Program-made: the position numbers and the translations under genes | DNA from: Ectocarpus siliculosus | Taxonomy: Eukaryota > Sar > Phaeophyceae > Ectocarpales > Ectocarpaceae | Assembly (NCBI GenBank): GCA_000310025.1 | Contig: FN649742.1 | Coordinates: 5,507,341-5,571,340, forward strand | Length of the DNA stretch: 64,000 nt | Direction of reading: 5' to 3' | Shown here: positions 46,052 through 58,500 of the stretch, one piece after another | How positions within the stretch are numbered: the first letter of the stretch is position 1 | How the letters are laid out: each line of letters begins with the position of its first letter | Notes under the pieces: generated by a model | Database searches by the model: none | Told to the model about the DNA's origin: nothing | What the model saw: the letters and a program-made list of their open reading frames with translations, nothing else

Positions 46052-49000
46052 ACGCACAGACAGACAGACAGAGCAGCGGAGTGTCATCAGCCCATAACTC
46101 CAGTATAAATTACCGGTACATATTATTGGAAGTCTTTACGCCCAACACTTTGCTGGTTTCGCTTGCTTCTCTCACGGACGCACTTACTTGGACAAATCTT
46201 GGCACATTCTGAGGCGGTTGAGCTTGAAGCAGTGCTTGAACAGCACGACCGCCATGTGCATCGCCATTAGCTTCTTTGACTCTGGCGTACCACGTTCACG
46301 ATTGGTGCGGCGCGAAATGGTGGTTTGCTAATGCGATATAACTTGGAATTACTAATTATGTAGGGGGGTAGGGTGTGCATACGAAGACCGACCACTTTCT
46401 CTCTTTCGTTCCCCAAGCTAACACTCAGCAAACCGCCGGCACCAAACGTACGCGGCGGTTCGCTACTACACAACGTGCGCCACACGCCACAACCACCGCG
46501 TGGTCGTAAATTAAAGCGGCTGAACAAAGTATCAATGCACACGTCACCGTGCCAAATGCTGCCGAACAATGCATCAATGCACACGTCACCATTGCCGTCA
46601 GACGCACCCTGTGCTGTCGACTTCTCCTCTCACCTACTGGGTCAGTCGATCTGTCTCGAAGGCACGCGCTGAAAGCCTGGAGCGAGCCACAGGCACGCAC
46701 GGGGGTGGGTACGAAGAGGACGGGTGACCGCCAGCTTGACGTCGCATGCGCGTGTGAAGCACGGGTAACCCTAACCCCCAACGAATAGTATCCCCGACCA
46801 ATCAACATCACGGAGCCCCCGAACACAAATAATACGTTGTTTCTAGAAAGTAAACATAATCTCACAGAAAGATTACTACCCGTTGGAGATGCGACCCCAG
46901 TCGAAAGGGATGTGCTCAAGTCTTAGTGAGTGGAGGGACACCGGCTGGAAACTGGGCTTATCTTTGTTTTAAGTCTATGTATGATACACTGAATTGTATC
47001 AGTGGTGCCAGCTGGTGCTAAGAACAAAAGCACCTGTACAGGTAGAGACATTTTATAATACATCCCGTGTAGTTCTCTACTGGGTCAGCGATGATGATTT
47101 GCAGCCAGTGGTTCCCAAGCGAGGCGCGCGGTGGGCTAGAGTGCTGACTGACGTTGGGAGGGTTGAAATAAGCGGAGAAACACTAAAAAAAACTATTGCG
47201 CCGAGTAAAATGAGTGAAATGCCGAGTAAACGCGAACGTGCTCCCCGCGGAAACGGCGACCACCCATCGACCGCTTTTCCCTCAAACCTAACGTACAATA
47301 TCGCCTGAAAAGTGCCTTCGGGACAACGAACAACACTAACAATAACAACACGAACACTAACATGGACATTCACCGGAACCAACTCTGTCATGAAACCGTC
47401 GCCTGCATCGAAACGCTGGCGACAACCGTGCAATCTCCGCACAGCATGTCGTGCGGTACTACTGTGAACGTTTAACTTGTCGCGGTCGAACGCCCACTCA
47501 CGAACAGAAAAACTACACCCGAAAAAATGGAAGAAAGCCGAGTTTGCAGAGGACAATTGTTTAGTTTACAGGTGCTGCACCGACTGGAGCCGCATGGACT
47601 AGACACATTTGAGACGAGCCTCTTAAGTCCGCCTTGTCAATTGTTTTTGTGGGTTTGCCAATCAAATCAAGCCGTGCTTTCATTGGGTCGTAGGAAGGCA
47701 GTCAGATTATATGTGTCCCCACCAGCTCAATAAAACAATGACAATAACCTTGTAAAAATCAGTTCCTTTTTCGCGGTGCTTGCGGTACATACTGTAGGCT
47801 TGCCGAGCATCACGGGATAGCGGTGGACGGGTACGACAAAATTCACCCCAAAGATGCACTCTGCTAGTTGGAGTGAATGAACTAACTCGCGTTAGAGACA
47901 ATGTCTTACAGCACGCACTCAACACTCAGGCAGGTACCTATGCAAACACTCCTCCCACCCTACCTTATACCGCCAGTGTTTCTCTCTCTCTCTGTTTGTC
48001 GCTCTCCCCCCCCCCCCCCCCCCGCTCTCTCTCTCTCTGTTTGCCTTTGCTCTCTCTCTCTATCGCTCTCTCTCTCTCCCCCCCCAGTCTCTCTTTCTGT
48101 GTGTCTCTCTGCTTGCTTGTTTCATGAGTTCCGCCGCAAACTCGTCGGAACATCGTTTTCTTCTTGAAAAGGGCACGGCACTCACTGTGTGGAGGAGGCC
48201 GACAACGTCTGCCTGAGCGTCCTCGTCGTCCAGGTCCGTCTTCTTTCCGCCAAGTTATTGTCGACGTTAACGTTAACGTTAACCCCCCGCCCCATTGCAC
48301 GCGCACATGGGACATAGCAACACATCGGGCATGTCGACGACAATCGCGAGTTGGCAAGCAGCGTTGTGTGATCGTGCTGTGGTCGACAATGGCCTGCAAT
48401 CGCCAATACCATAGTATATCTTGCTGTGCAAGTAGCCCAAGTGAAGCCGCTACATGTAACCAACTTTGTGCCGCTACTGCTGGGCTGTACAGTGGGGGTT
48501 CCCGAATAGGGCGGTCTGCGTAAGGCGGTCTGAACAAGACGGCCGCCCTATTTAAGGCTGTTGAAAAATCGGCTCACACAAAACATATTATCCAACTCTC
48601 TTCTCATGGGTATGATGCTATCTATGATCAGCTCCCACCTCCCCCTTATTCAGGGACCCCCAATGCCAATGCTGTGTACCTCATTGGCGAGAAGCCTAAC
48701 CCCGCGGCTCATTGTCGCCAACGTCGGTAGAAGCCAGCCCGACTGCCCTCCGCGAAACCCCAGGAGCGAGTTGTCTTCGACAAACACACTTTTATTGATT
48801 GTTTGCGTGTTCGTCCGTGTTGAAACGGGTGGCAAGCAGACGGCCACACAAGTAGGACAAAGCGGACAGACAGCCACGCCCGGCGCAACACAACGCTATG
48901 ACACATGAGGGAGCCAGCCATCAGGAGGGGTTAAGTTTATGCACGAAATGGGGAGCAACAGTTAGGCAGTGACTACAATGGTCAATAAAAATCCCTTGCA

Positions 49001-50811
49001 AGACAGGACCACCACAAAGAGCTACATGTAGCACGTGCTTGCTCTCATCCACAAACGTTTGGATGGAAATGGCAGAATGAATGCCCACGATACCAATCGC
49101 ACGCAGGCACGATACATGCTGAACCGTCCACGACAGAGTTCATCTCCACTTCACTAACTCCAGAGTGTTGGCACAACCAACTTCCCTAATTCAAGTACAA
49201 ATATAACCATCTTCCCTACTTCCAAGTACTAACATAACCATCTTCACTACACTTCCAAGTACGTAGTACTAAAGTGCATGTAGCACACAACCCTACGAGG
49301 CCAACAGTCCTTTGTCACCGGTGCTGGTGCTGCATACTTGAACAAGCGCGTTCGGCGCGTCGCTCTCGACGGCAGCGTCAGTCAGAGCAAGCACACGGTT
49401 CCCGCTGCTACGTGCTACTACTTCTACTTTATATTCTATTGCCGCGCGGTCGCGCTCCGAAACTGCGATAAGGAGAAAAAAAGGCGAAAGAGACGAGGCT
49501 GTCGTTGTTTGGGCGTACCGGGGACCGTTTTCTGCGGCGCCACCTCTCGAAGGGCCGCATGCCGTGTCAGCATCACTCTCTAAACACATATTTAGTTGCG
49601 TTTAATCGATAAAGGGCTCGAGTCAACCTTCTCTCTTTCTCTTCATTTGGCGAAGCTGTGCTAAATTTACGCCGAAACCGTCGTGATCGGTGCGATGCGA
49701 TGCGATGATGACATCTTCTCTTGCGCTCTCACCGAAAGGCTCCTCGATAGTGCTTGAAGGCCTCTTTCGCGTCGTCATTCTTGACCGCCTGGAGGTATAG
49801 CAGCATCTCCCTGCACAACGAAACTGCCACCGGCGGGAGCGAGTCCCGCCCACCCCCTGAGCATGCCGCCTCCACATCATCCTGGCCAACACCAACGATA
49901 ACGCCACCGCCAATGATGACAGCAAGCACAAAACCGATCAGCATCAACACAGTCAAAAACGTTTCGTACTTCCATCACCATCAATGTCAACATCATCACG
50001 ACCCCGTCATTGAGAAGTAGCAGAAGTCAGCCAAGCAGAAAAGGGGCAGCCTGGCCGACGCCGGCGCGAGAAACAGAAACAGAAAGGGAGGGATCTCAGG
50101 GGGGGGGATAAGACGCGAGAGAGACTCTGAGGGAGACAGGGATGTCCAAGAACCCCCAACCAACCGGAGGAGCCTTCCCTTGATCGTTATTAATACTTCA
50201 CCCTTTCTTCCTTGTCGTGACACTTCAAGAGAAGACCGGTCACCAGTTTTGACATCGTCGTCAACGCGAAATCCACGTGACCCCTCCCACCCTTCGTGCC
50301 ACAAGCATTCTGAGACAATACAGCATGCAGTACATACATGCTGTCTCACGGCGGAACGAAGAGGTTAACAGCAGGACCAGGGCAGGCGACCGCAAATTGA
50401 GGCAGCATGCCTTGAACTAATGGCTCCGGCATAGCATTCTGCTGTCAGCAGTACGTAACAAAATGAGAACACGGGAGTGACTACAGCGTGAGGTGCTATC
50501 GGCCATATTGCGTGTGTACGCGCGTTCCGACGGGTCTCTTGGTGATCGAAACGTTTCGGTGAGATCTTCAGCGACCCGCATCCCCATCACGCTCGCTGAC
50601 TCTATTTGCCAGCATCGTTGCTCGTTCTCTTACTGCAACTATGTACCATATGCACTATGCACAAACGATGGTTGTTACTTCTCACTCACATCGGACAATC
50701 TGCTTTCCAGCAGCCGCTGCTCCCCTGCGATGGCTGGAGAAATGCTGAGGCATTCTTCCAGCAGCTCCCCGTCCTCTCTACTCAAGGCGATGGCAACCTG
50801 CTTCACATACC
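41014..50811 (-). CDS. PCID2: PCID2/Thp1, PCI-domain subunit of TREX-2 (5' partial)
   Basis: Minus-strand exons: 50811-50690, [one missing], 49810-49733, 48788-48680, about 48242-48186, [one missing], 46281-46188, 45754-45637, 44608-44497, 43567-43495, 42969-42844, 41956-41779, 41205-41014. The last seven junctions, and 49733/48788, match in phase. In order they give YVKQVAIALSREDG, EMLLYLQAVKNDDAKEAF, GWLLPTLATMSRGVRLLANE, VLFKHCFKLNRLRMCQDLSK, FLYYEGKTFMHNAA, GNRRRILVNLVPLRMRMG, RRLLEKYDLLIFDDFSTAIR, GNLKRFSLLMKQHERALIL, RLMMYRQVLKQ, DEVTFILAGLIMDGLISG and LLLSKKTGFPDL. This is the full order of PCID2, including the PCI winged-helix end. TREX-2 couples transcription to mRNA export at nuclear pores. 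Odd points: a basic Arg/Pro-rich tail of about 40 residues after the usual end, and a family B MITE 14 bp inside the intron after 48680. The start exon and two short exons are unplaced; a frame at 47745-47860 is an uncertain candidate. Confidence 0.9.
41996..42180. repeat. MITE-like element, family B
   Basis: A 185-bp element with ends GTACGGTGGGGGTCCCCGTT and, reverse-complemented, GTACAGGGGGGGTCCTGTTT, both continuing into TAGTGCC. It lies in the PCID2 intron 40 bp from the acceptor of the 41956-41779 exon. Its ends align with those of 25307-25508. Confidence 0.75.
43735..43771. repeat. GCT trinucleotide repeat
   Basis: About twelve GCT units in a PCID2 intron. It encodes spurious Ala or Ser runs in several frames. 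Confidence 0.95.
45999..46048. repeat. GA microsatellite in a PCID2 intron
   Basis: About 25 GA units, followed by a degenerate CACA/GACA tail. Confidence 0.95.
47982..48108. repeat. CT and poly-C low-complexity tract
   Basis: Alternating CT runs with an uninterrupted C run near 48006-48023, in a PCID2 intron. The exact length of the C run is likely to be unreliable. Confidence 0.9.
48490..48665. repeat. MITE-like element, family B
   Basis: Left end CAGTGGGGGTTCCCGAATAG; right end reverse-complemented CATTGGGGGTCCCTGAATAA. About 176 bp, non-coding. It shares the GTGGGGGT-type terminus of the elements at 25307 and 41996 but has a diverged interior. Confidence 0.65.
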
Positions 50812-52403
50812 CTGCTTTGTGGATGGATATGCACGATAACGGAGTTGAGGTGGCATTGTGGCATTTCAGTTGACGAGAGGGTGACAAGAAGCGGTGAAAC
50901 GCAACGTTTGACGTTACGATGTTACAGCAGTTGTTGTTGTTGTTGTTGTTGTCTTCACATTAAAAACCGTTCCGATCTCTCTCTACCCAGTACCTTCGTA
51001 TGTCCGTACTGATCCAACACTCGACGCGGTCGATTCCCGTGGTCGCAGGTTAACTTACCCTAAAAAGGTACACTCAAATAAACTGGCCCCGAGGGGTCCG
51101 CAAGTCAACATAAATCAACGACAGATATTCTGGAATCCTCCACTCCCTCTGCGCGCTATGCGAGGTATCAACTGAGACTAGCAGTCACTGTCTATCATGG
51201 GCCGGAGAGAAAGAGGTGCACCCCCTTGGTTCAATCTTGGTAGTCCACTCCAAAAGCGGCAACCTTTGGCAATCAAACAGCAGTTGCAGCTGTAGGCCAT
51301 TCATGTACGTACCTCCACAGACTGTAGTACGGCTGTACTGCTGTTGATTGAGCTAGAAGTAACCGGGACAGAACTACCACCGTTTTGCATGTATACAATG
51401 ATGATGTAACAGCAAGAGGTCCCATTTTCCGAATGCTAATGCTGTTGCTGCTGGCTATACAACGCAACCACGTGGGTTGGTTCCAAGGGTTTGCCGGTAG
51501 GCACATGTCACTTATATACCACCATGGCTGACAGAAAAGCGCTGCTACAGGCCTCCTGCTACTGTACAGCTGTAGGTGTCGCTGTCATACTAGCAGGCGA
51601 GGTGCGATACTGCCCCGGGTGACTGCCGTAGACTATTTATTGTAGTCTCCCCCCCACAACTTTTCGGCAAATCAGCCACGGACAGAACTTTCACGACTCA
51701 CGACGCACCCACTCTACAGTACCCCTCATGACCGCACGTTACCTTGAAGGGCCATAGGTTCTTGTGGTTGTGCGTGGTCTCTTTGGTCTATCATCGTGCG
51801 TAGGTCCGTCGCGTCTCTCTCCGCCCTGCTCACTGCTCTCTGCTGCCTCGGCGCCTCGGCCTTGTACGGCTGATTCCGCGTTGCCCCTTGCTTCGAGAGA
51901 TTGCGAGACAGAGTCGGGGGGGCACGGATGTATGATTATTTTTCCTTACGTGTTTTCTGTTTTCACCGGGCAGGCAGAGAGCCAACTTGCCTACTACCAT
52001 ACGCCGCAAACTGCACTGATTCGGTGGCGTTATAAATGCATTACCGACCAGAAGGTGTGAGTGCGAAGAGGTGAGGAATCGCTTTTGTCTCTCTCGCCCA
52101 TGACACACTCTTTGGCTTGCGCATGATGTAGATGCAGAAGTCGCCTCGTCGACCGTACGATTTTTCCGCGGCCGGCGGGAAAGTTGCGGATGCGGTGGAA
52201 CCCGTAAAAACATGTGCTTAATCCACGCGCACGTTTTACAATTTATGTCTCATCATAACTCAAACGTCATGTACCCCTGGGTCTGCAACTTCCCCTCCGG
52301 TTTGTGATTGAGTCTTACTCTACCTCACTCGATACCCATCGACACCAAGCCGCCCTCGCGCGTACTTTTCTCCGTTGTCCGCGTCGTCTGCCGAAGACGG
52401 ATA

Positions 52404-52452
<49 letters not shown>

Positions 52453-52564
52453 ACGGACGTGCGGAAACACTTTCCCACTCACGCGAGTTCTCCCACACCC
52501 TCTCCTCTCTTGCTGGCAGGGCAGGGCCATAGGCAGGAAGGCTTCGGCCCATCCCACCAACGAA
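50812..52564. other. Divergent intergenic region between PCID2 and beta-helix copy 2
   Basis: This must hold the unplaced first exon of PCID2 on the minus strand, needing an ATG and an end leaving one base. I could not single it out. A GTT tract lies near 50931-50951 and a GA microsatellite at 52410-52447, about 120 bp before the beta-helix start. Nothing else is supported. Confidence 0.45.
52410..52447. repeat. GA microsatellite upstream of beta-helix copy 2
   Basis: About 18 GA units in the probable 5' UTR or promoter of the gene starting at 52565. Confidence 0.95.
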
Positions 52565-55500
52565 ATGGAGCTCTCCCGTAAGAGCGCGGGCCTCGCCCTC
52601 TTCTTCCTCGGGCTTGCCGCTAGGCAAGGCTCGGCTGTCACCACCTGCCTCGAACTCCTCATCGCTGTTGAGAACATGACCGTCACAGGGACGGTAGAGC
52701 TCGAATCCGGCTTTACGTGCGACGCACACATCACGGTCGATGCTAGCCAGGATGTCACCATCAGCGGCGCCTACACGATCACTCTGGGCGCACTCTTCGC
52801 CGGCAGCACGGCCACGGACGCGGGGGGCAGCCTGTTCGTGAATGAGGGCACGCTGGAGCTCGACGGCATCACGTTCGCCACGGAAGCAACGGATGGGAAC
52901 CGCGCTGTCTGGAACGGCGGAACGCTCTCGGTGGTAGGCTGCACCTTCGAACTCTTCCCGAGCGGAGGAGGAGAGTTTCTGGCCAGGGGCGGCGTGGTGA
53001 GTGACACAACACCACATGCCAGGACAGTAGCAGGCGATGATGTCCCCGACCAGTCTTCCCCGTGGCGTCCTCTCTTGCAAGAAAAGAAAGACAGATAGAA
53101 ATGGGGGCGGGCAACTATTTGTGGGGATCAAACAAATAAGTCTACCCAAATAAATGCGTATTCCTTATAAACAATACCCCGTGGCCCTACCCACGGAGAT
53201 CAGCATTGACGTCTACTTACTGCAGTAGTCTACACCAAGGGCGGGAGGGGAGTAGCCGGCGCGTCCGCGCTCCGCCGAAAGGAATTGCAGAGTTACGGGG
53301 CTTGCGCTGTTGTTGTTTTTTTGGGGGGGTAAAGCCGCCGACGAAACAATATATGTGGTATTTGCCTGCCGCCGCCAACAAAAAACCAATGTGTGCTGTT
53401 CGGGAAATGGTGGAAAAACAGAACATTCGCTGACGCTATGTATTCATTGCTACTCTATCTTCGACTCTTTTCTTCGATAAAGATGGATTCGTTGGGTCAT
53501 ACTGACAAAATAAAAAAACCAAACTCGCATAATCTGCGGGCCCCGCAAAAACCCATCCACGAACCCCACGCCTACCAGATACATACCACTCAGTCAGGCA
53601 GACCACCCTGCTTTGGTCTGCTGGCCTCCACCCGCTTTGGCTCCATCCATTCCATGGGTCGATTTTGTTGGACCAGCGTATATATACGCCAACGTTTGGT
53701 GACTTGCTTGCGGTCACCAGTTCAACAATGGGAGTGGGAGGCCTTCGGATCCTCCCTTCTCTCTCCCCTCCGGCGGCACTCTGTCTTCTGAGACCTTCTC
53801 CTTGCCAAATCCCAAGAAAGAGGACAGCCAGCCCCCGGTAGTGGGTAAATACCACTCCGATCTGGGTCTCCTACCACTCCCTAACTCCGCACAATTTTCA
53901 TCCCGAGGTACGTTGAACAGCAGCTTGTGCATTCCATGTATTCTTTGCGTCTAAATATCTTATCAGCTGATATAGGTTATTAGCGTTTCGTGTTGACGTT
54001 GCAGACACTCACCCACCACAGTAATGTTACAATAGTCACAAGAGTAGCGGCACGGCAAGGGCTCTACAGTGCATGCAGGGGGAAGCTTGGCGAGCCTGCG
54101 GAGCAGCCAAACGCGCCCGAGTCACGAACGAGACCAAGTCTTCAAGGAGAGAGGATTTCCACATGTGGCCGGGAGGTCTTAAAAAATTCTGCATGGCGCG
54201 GACTCGATTCTCCTCTGCAGCCTTTTCCGTCCTTTCTTGTTTTGCTGTTCTTTTCTTGTCTTATAGTGGGCGGTAAACTTACCGAGGGCTCCCCTGGCAA
54301 ATTTCTTACTTCAATGTGTGTGCCGATGCGCATAGAAAATGGTTTTGTTTTTCTTTGGCGGGCCGAGAAGGAAGGAGGAAACGTTCCACTGGTCTTCGTA
54401 TTGGATGAGTACATGGTACACTCCGAGACACATGCACGCTTTTTATCGTCGCAGAATTGATGAAATACGTGTTGCATATGCGTTGGCTTGTTGGTGAAAA
54501 GCTGCTCCTGTTCATACTTCAATAGTATTGTGGAGGTCCAGTATCTAGCACTACAGTACTACTGTGTGATATATCCCAAATAAGGAACGCCCGTTCTGGT
54601 GCTTGTCTGCCTGCATGCATACTTTACGTCGTTTTCTCTGAACGTTCATGGTTGTGTTCTTGCACCTACCTCCGGGTGGAACATGAGATGCTTCAGGTGC
54701 TCACGCAGGCGAGGTTAGTAGGCCTCCCTGTGGTACGGGTGAATAGCTTGACGTTCTAGTGTATAGAGGTAAAGCAGCTGTAGAGGCTAAAACATCAAAA
54801 TCTGCCGAAATCGAGCGGTACAAGGGCTTCAGCGCGTCTGAGGGGCGGGCGAAGTATTTCGTCAGCCGCCACTCCCTCAAGCCTATCAACAAGTACGGCC
54901 AGACGGGTAGTGTCGACGACGCAGCCATTGCGGGTGGCCCCCACAGCGCGTCCACGACAAGATTGCCCAGTAAGAACCGGAGTGCATCATCACCTGCTAC
55001 GAGACTGCGCTGCAGTTTAGGATGCTGCTCATCTTGACGTACACCGCGCCGGCCGAAAAGAGGAAGACCGTGTACTGAGGAGTAGAAGGCATGGCGAGCG
55101 CGTGATGCTGTTTATGGCGACGGATGCCAGCGGGCGAAAAGTACCGCTATCAATGATCGGCCACGCGAAGATGCCCGGTGCTTTGGCTCAGGAAACTCGC
55201 CCCCCCCCTCAAATAAGGCGATTCGGTACGGCGGGGACCTGCCCTGAGAAAAACCTTGGTACACACAAGAAGTCCCAGAAGCCTGGCCCTCCAAAGGAGA
55301 TCACTTGAATACTCCGCACGCGCTGCATAGCTCACGTTGAAATGACTTCCGTTTTTTGTACCAGACTCATAGTTAGACTGCCATAAGTAAGGCGGAGTAC
55401 ATTTTGATACTGTTGGATGATAAGAAGCACCTCTTTTACGCAACGCTCTCCACCATATGCTTCGGGGCACAACATGTAATGTTATAGAGTCCACCGGTTG

Positions 55501-58500
55501 TTTCCTTCGTGGTATGATAGAGTCTACTGCATCTCTTGGGGGTACAGATGGTGGACTTGGGGGATGATTATCCCTCCGTTAGACGTCCATGAAGTAGCAC
55601 AAACGCCACCTGACCCATCTGTGCAAGACCTACCAACTATGAACCCACACAGAGTTTTAGTCTCAAAACGTCACGTTGCCGCCGGGGTCTTTTTCGCGAT
55701 TTCCGGTACCCGCTATTGGGCACAACTGAATATCGGTCGGACGTGTTGTAACTGCTGCGAGCGACGAGAAAACCACGTAGTGGCTGTTGTCGTGGTTATC
55801 CCGCCACTGAGTTTGGTGGTAGCAGCTGTGTATATTTTTCTAGGTGAAGCCTCAAGGTTTTGGACACAGACTTTGCCGTCTCTTAGACACAGATTCTGCC
55901 TTTTCTCAGACAACAATTCTACCGTTTCTTAGACACAGATTCTGCCGTTTCCTCCCCACCACTTCCACCTACCAGGTACGATTCTGGATGATCGTGCCCA
56001 CGACCTCGCTGTCCAACGCCACTGGATCCTACAGGAAGTCGTCGTCGCACGGCCGCTTCGATCACATACGATAGTAAATACTCAAGCTGGAGGAAGGCCA
56101 TACCCAACTCTAATCCCTCGGGCCCATTACAGAACTGCAGTCTTCTCTTGTCTTTTCGGAGAGAGTCCAGGGACATTGGGGCATATCGAACACGCGAGAT
56201 CGAGCACTCATCCCTACGTGCTGGTTTCTCGTGTGGAACAACCGCACGCGATCACAATGTCGACCGTGCTGAAGATGTACGTCTTTCCTGCCGTGCCGCC
56301 TGCTGTGCCAGATCTACTCCGATTCCGACGGAGAAATTGCCATCTCAGCCTCCACCTTCAAATCAAACATCGCGAGCGAGAGGGGCGGTGCAGTGTACGC
56401 CATCGGCTCCGAAACCCTCACTATCACGGACTCCCTTTTCACGGTTAACGAAGTTGGGACGGGCGTTGAAGAGGGCGGTGCAGGAGGCGACGTTTACGCA
56501 GGCATCAATGTTGAGCTCACGGTCACTGGAACTACGTTCTCGACGTCTGCGGCCGAGTACGGTGGAGCTGCCATCGAGTGCTGCGGCGCGGTGATCTCCA
56601 ACTGCACCTTCACGGGGGCGGACGCTGCCAGCGACGGCGTGAGTCGACGGAGGTTTTTGTTGTCAAAGAATACATATAGTGAGAACGAAGTGTCCAATCT
56701 GATCTGGCTTGTTGTTGAGGGGTGCTCCCTTTTTGTCCTGTGGCGATTGGGAGGGGTTGTTGTGTGTCTGTGCAGACATCTTCCCTGCGTTCAGTCAAAT
56801 GCTCCTACCCCCCTGCATTAGAAAACACTCCTGCTCCCATCCACTCTAAAACTCCAGCTGCACAACCAAGCCAGGAACCACGTACATGATGTCTCGGACA
56901 TGACCATGGTATGTAATTCCCATGGCCTGCATGCCTTCCACCGCCGTCCAAATAGTTGCACAGTAGCATGGTCCGTTCGCGATATTGGGGTCCGCACATA
57001 TTGACAAACTATTTTGATTCGCTTCTATGGTACCCCGTCTCCCCGACAAACGCAACCTTAATCTTGGGTCAGGCGCACTACGGCGGGGCGCTGCTGGTCA
57101 ATCGCCCTGACCAAGACGCGTGCTCGAGGGAGCTTGACCTCTCAGACACGATTTTCAGCGGATGCAGCGTAGTTAGCACTACTGGAGCGGGCGGTTCTGT
57201 GGCTATCTTCGACACTTCGGCAACAATTACCGACTGCACTTTCGAGAGCAGCGTTGGCACAGCGGTGCTGTTCTCGTCTTCCAGCGATTCCGGAGAACAC
57301 CAGCTTCTCGTGAGTGACGCGTGTTCTTGTCGTCTAGTAGTGCATTCTTGTCGACGATTCCACTTGTTGTGTGAGGATGTCCACATGTGCCGTAAATTGA
57401 CCTATCACTGCTGTCCGCTGCTTCCCGAACGCCTCCTTTTGTCTGCGTTTCAGATGGACTACGTTCAGTTCAACCTCAACACCCTCCCCGCTGAGGCCTA
57501 CGCCACCGACACTGAGCAGGGAGCTGCGATCGTGGTGACGAACACGGGCGTGGAGGAAGTGAGTTTGTTTCGCTTGGCCTTGATGGCTTCGTACTTGGTT
57601 TGGTTTGCTTTGGGTGTATTGGAAGTGTTCTTGAGCTGGAGGCAAAACCCTCGGTTGCGGCGAGGTTTATTCGAATAGCAGTTTGTCCTCCGGAAGAGGG
57701 AGTCACCTCGGTCACTTTGTCTCTCTTTGGGAAAGTGCTGCGGTGAGCTTCACAGCACTCCGTAGTAGTCGTGCAGGGAATATTTGACACCACGGTAGAC
57801 GAGGCGGGTTCAAAGTTTAAAGAACGCGTCGGCGATGTCTGCCGGGCATAAGCGAACAACATTACCGATAACCCTGAAGGTTTCCAACTCACGTCCAACC
57901 TCATACTATTCCATTTCATTTCATTTCAGGGAAACACGACGGTCGTCATGGGCGAGTTCAACGACATGTACTGCTTCGGCAACGACCCTTACGAGTGCGA
58001 ATTTGTGTACGATCAATCGGATATCGTCCACAGCGGGGAGTTCAATTGCCAACTCTGCGTTATCGACGGGGTTCGACAAGAAGTCAGTGGCACCGACGAC
58101 GACTCGGTCGAGTAAGTTTGTTGATCTGCAGGACTCTGGTGCCCCCCTCCTTACGTTGTTTCCTTCTTGTAGGATAAAGTGCGGCGTCCTTCGCAAGCTC
58201 TAACTCTTACTCTAGGCACACACCAACTTGTGGTTCACTTGTACGTAAGCTACCCATACCCAATTTGACTTTTCGGCGCTCTTTTCGTTGCAACCGGGAG
58301 AACAGAAGAAATTTCAACCAGTCTTCGAGCTCCGACAGTGCCACCGACGACGGCTTGAACACCGGGTAAGCTTGTTGATCTGAGGGACTCTGGTGGCCGC
58401 CTGTTTAAGAGTACAAGACGACCAGTCCTATGCCCCTCCCTCCTTGCCATTCTTGCTTCTCGTAGGATACAGTGCTGCATCATTCGTTCCCCCTGACCCT

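Noticed and set aside
47745-47860. Minus-strand frame (LSRDARQAYSMYRKHREKG) as a PCID2 exon
   Set aside because: It lies between two PCID2 exons and looks protein-like, but it has a poor donor (GTTATT) and no similarity to the family at that place.
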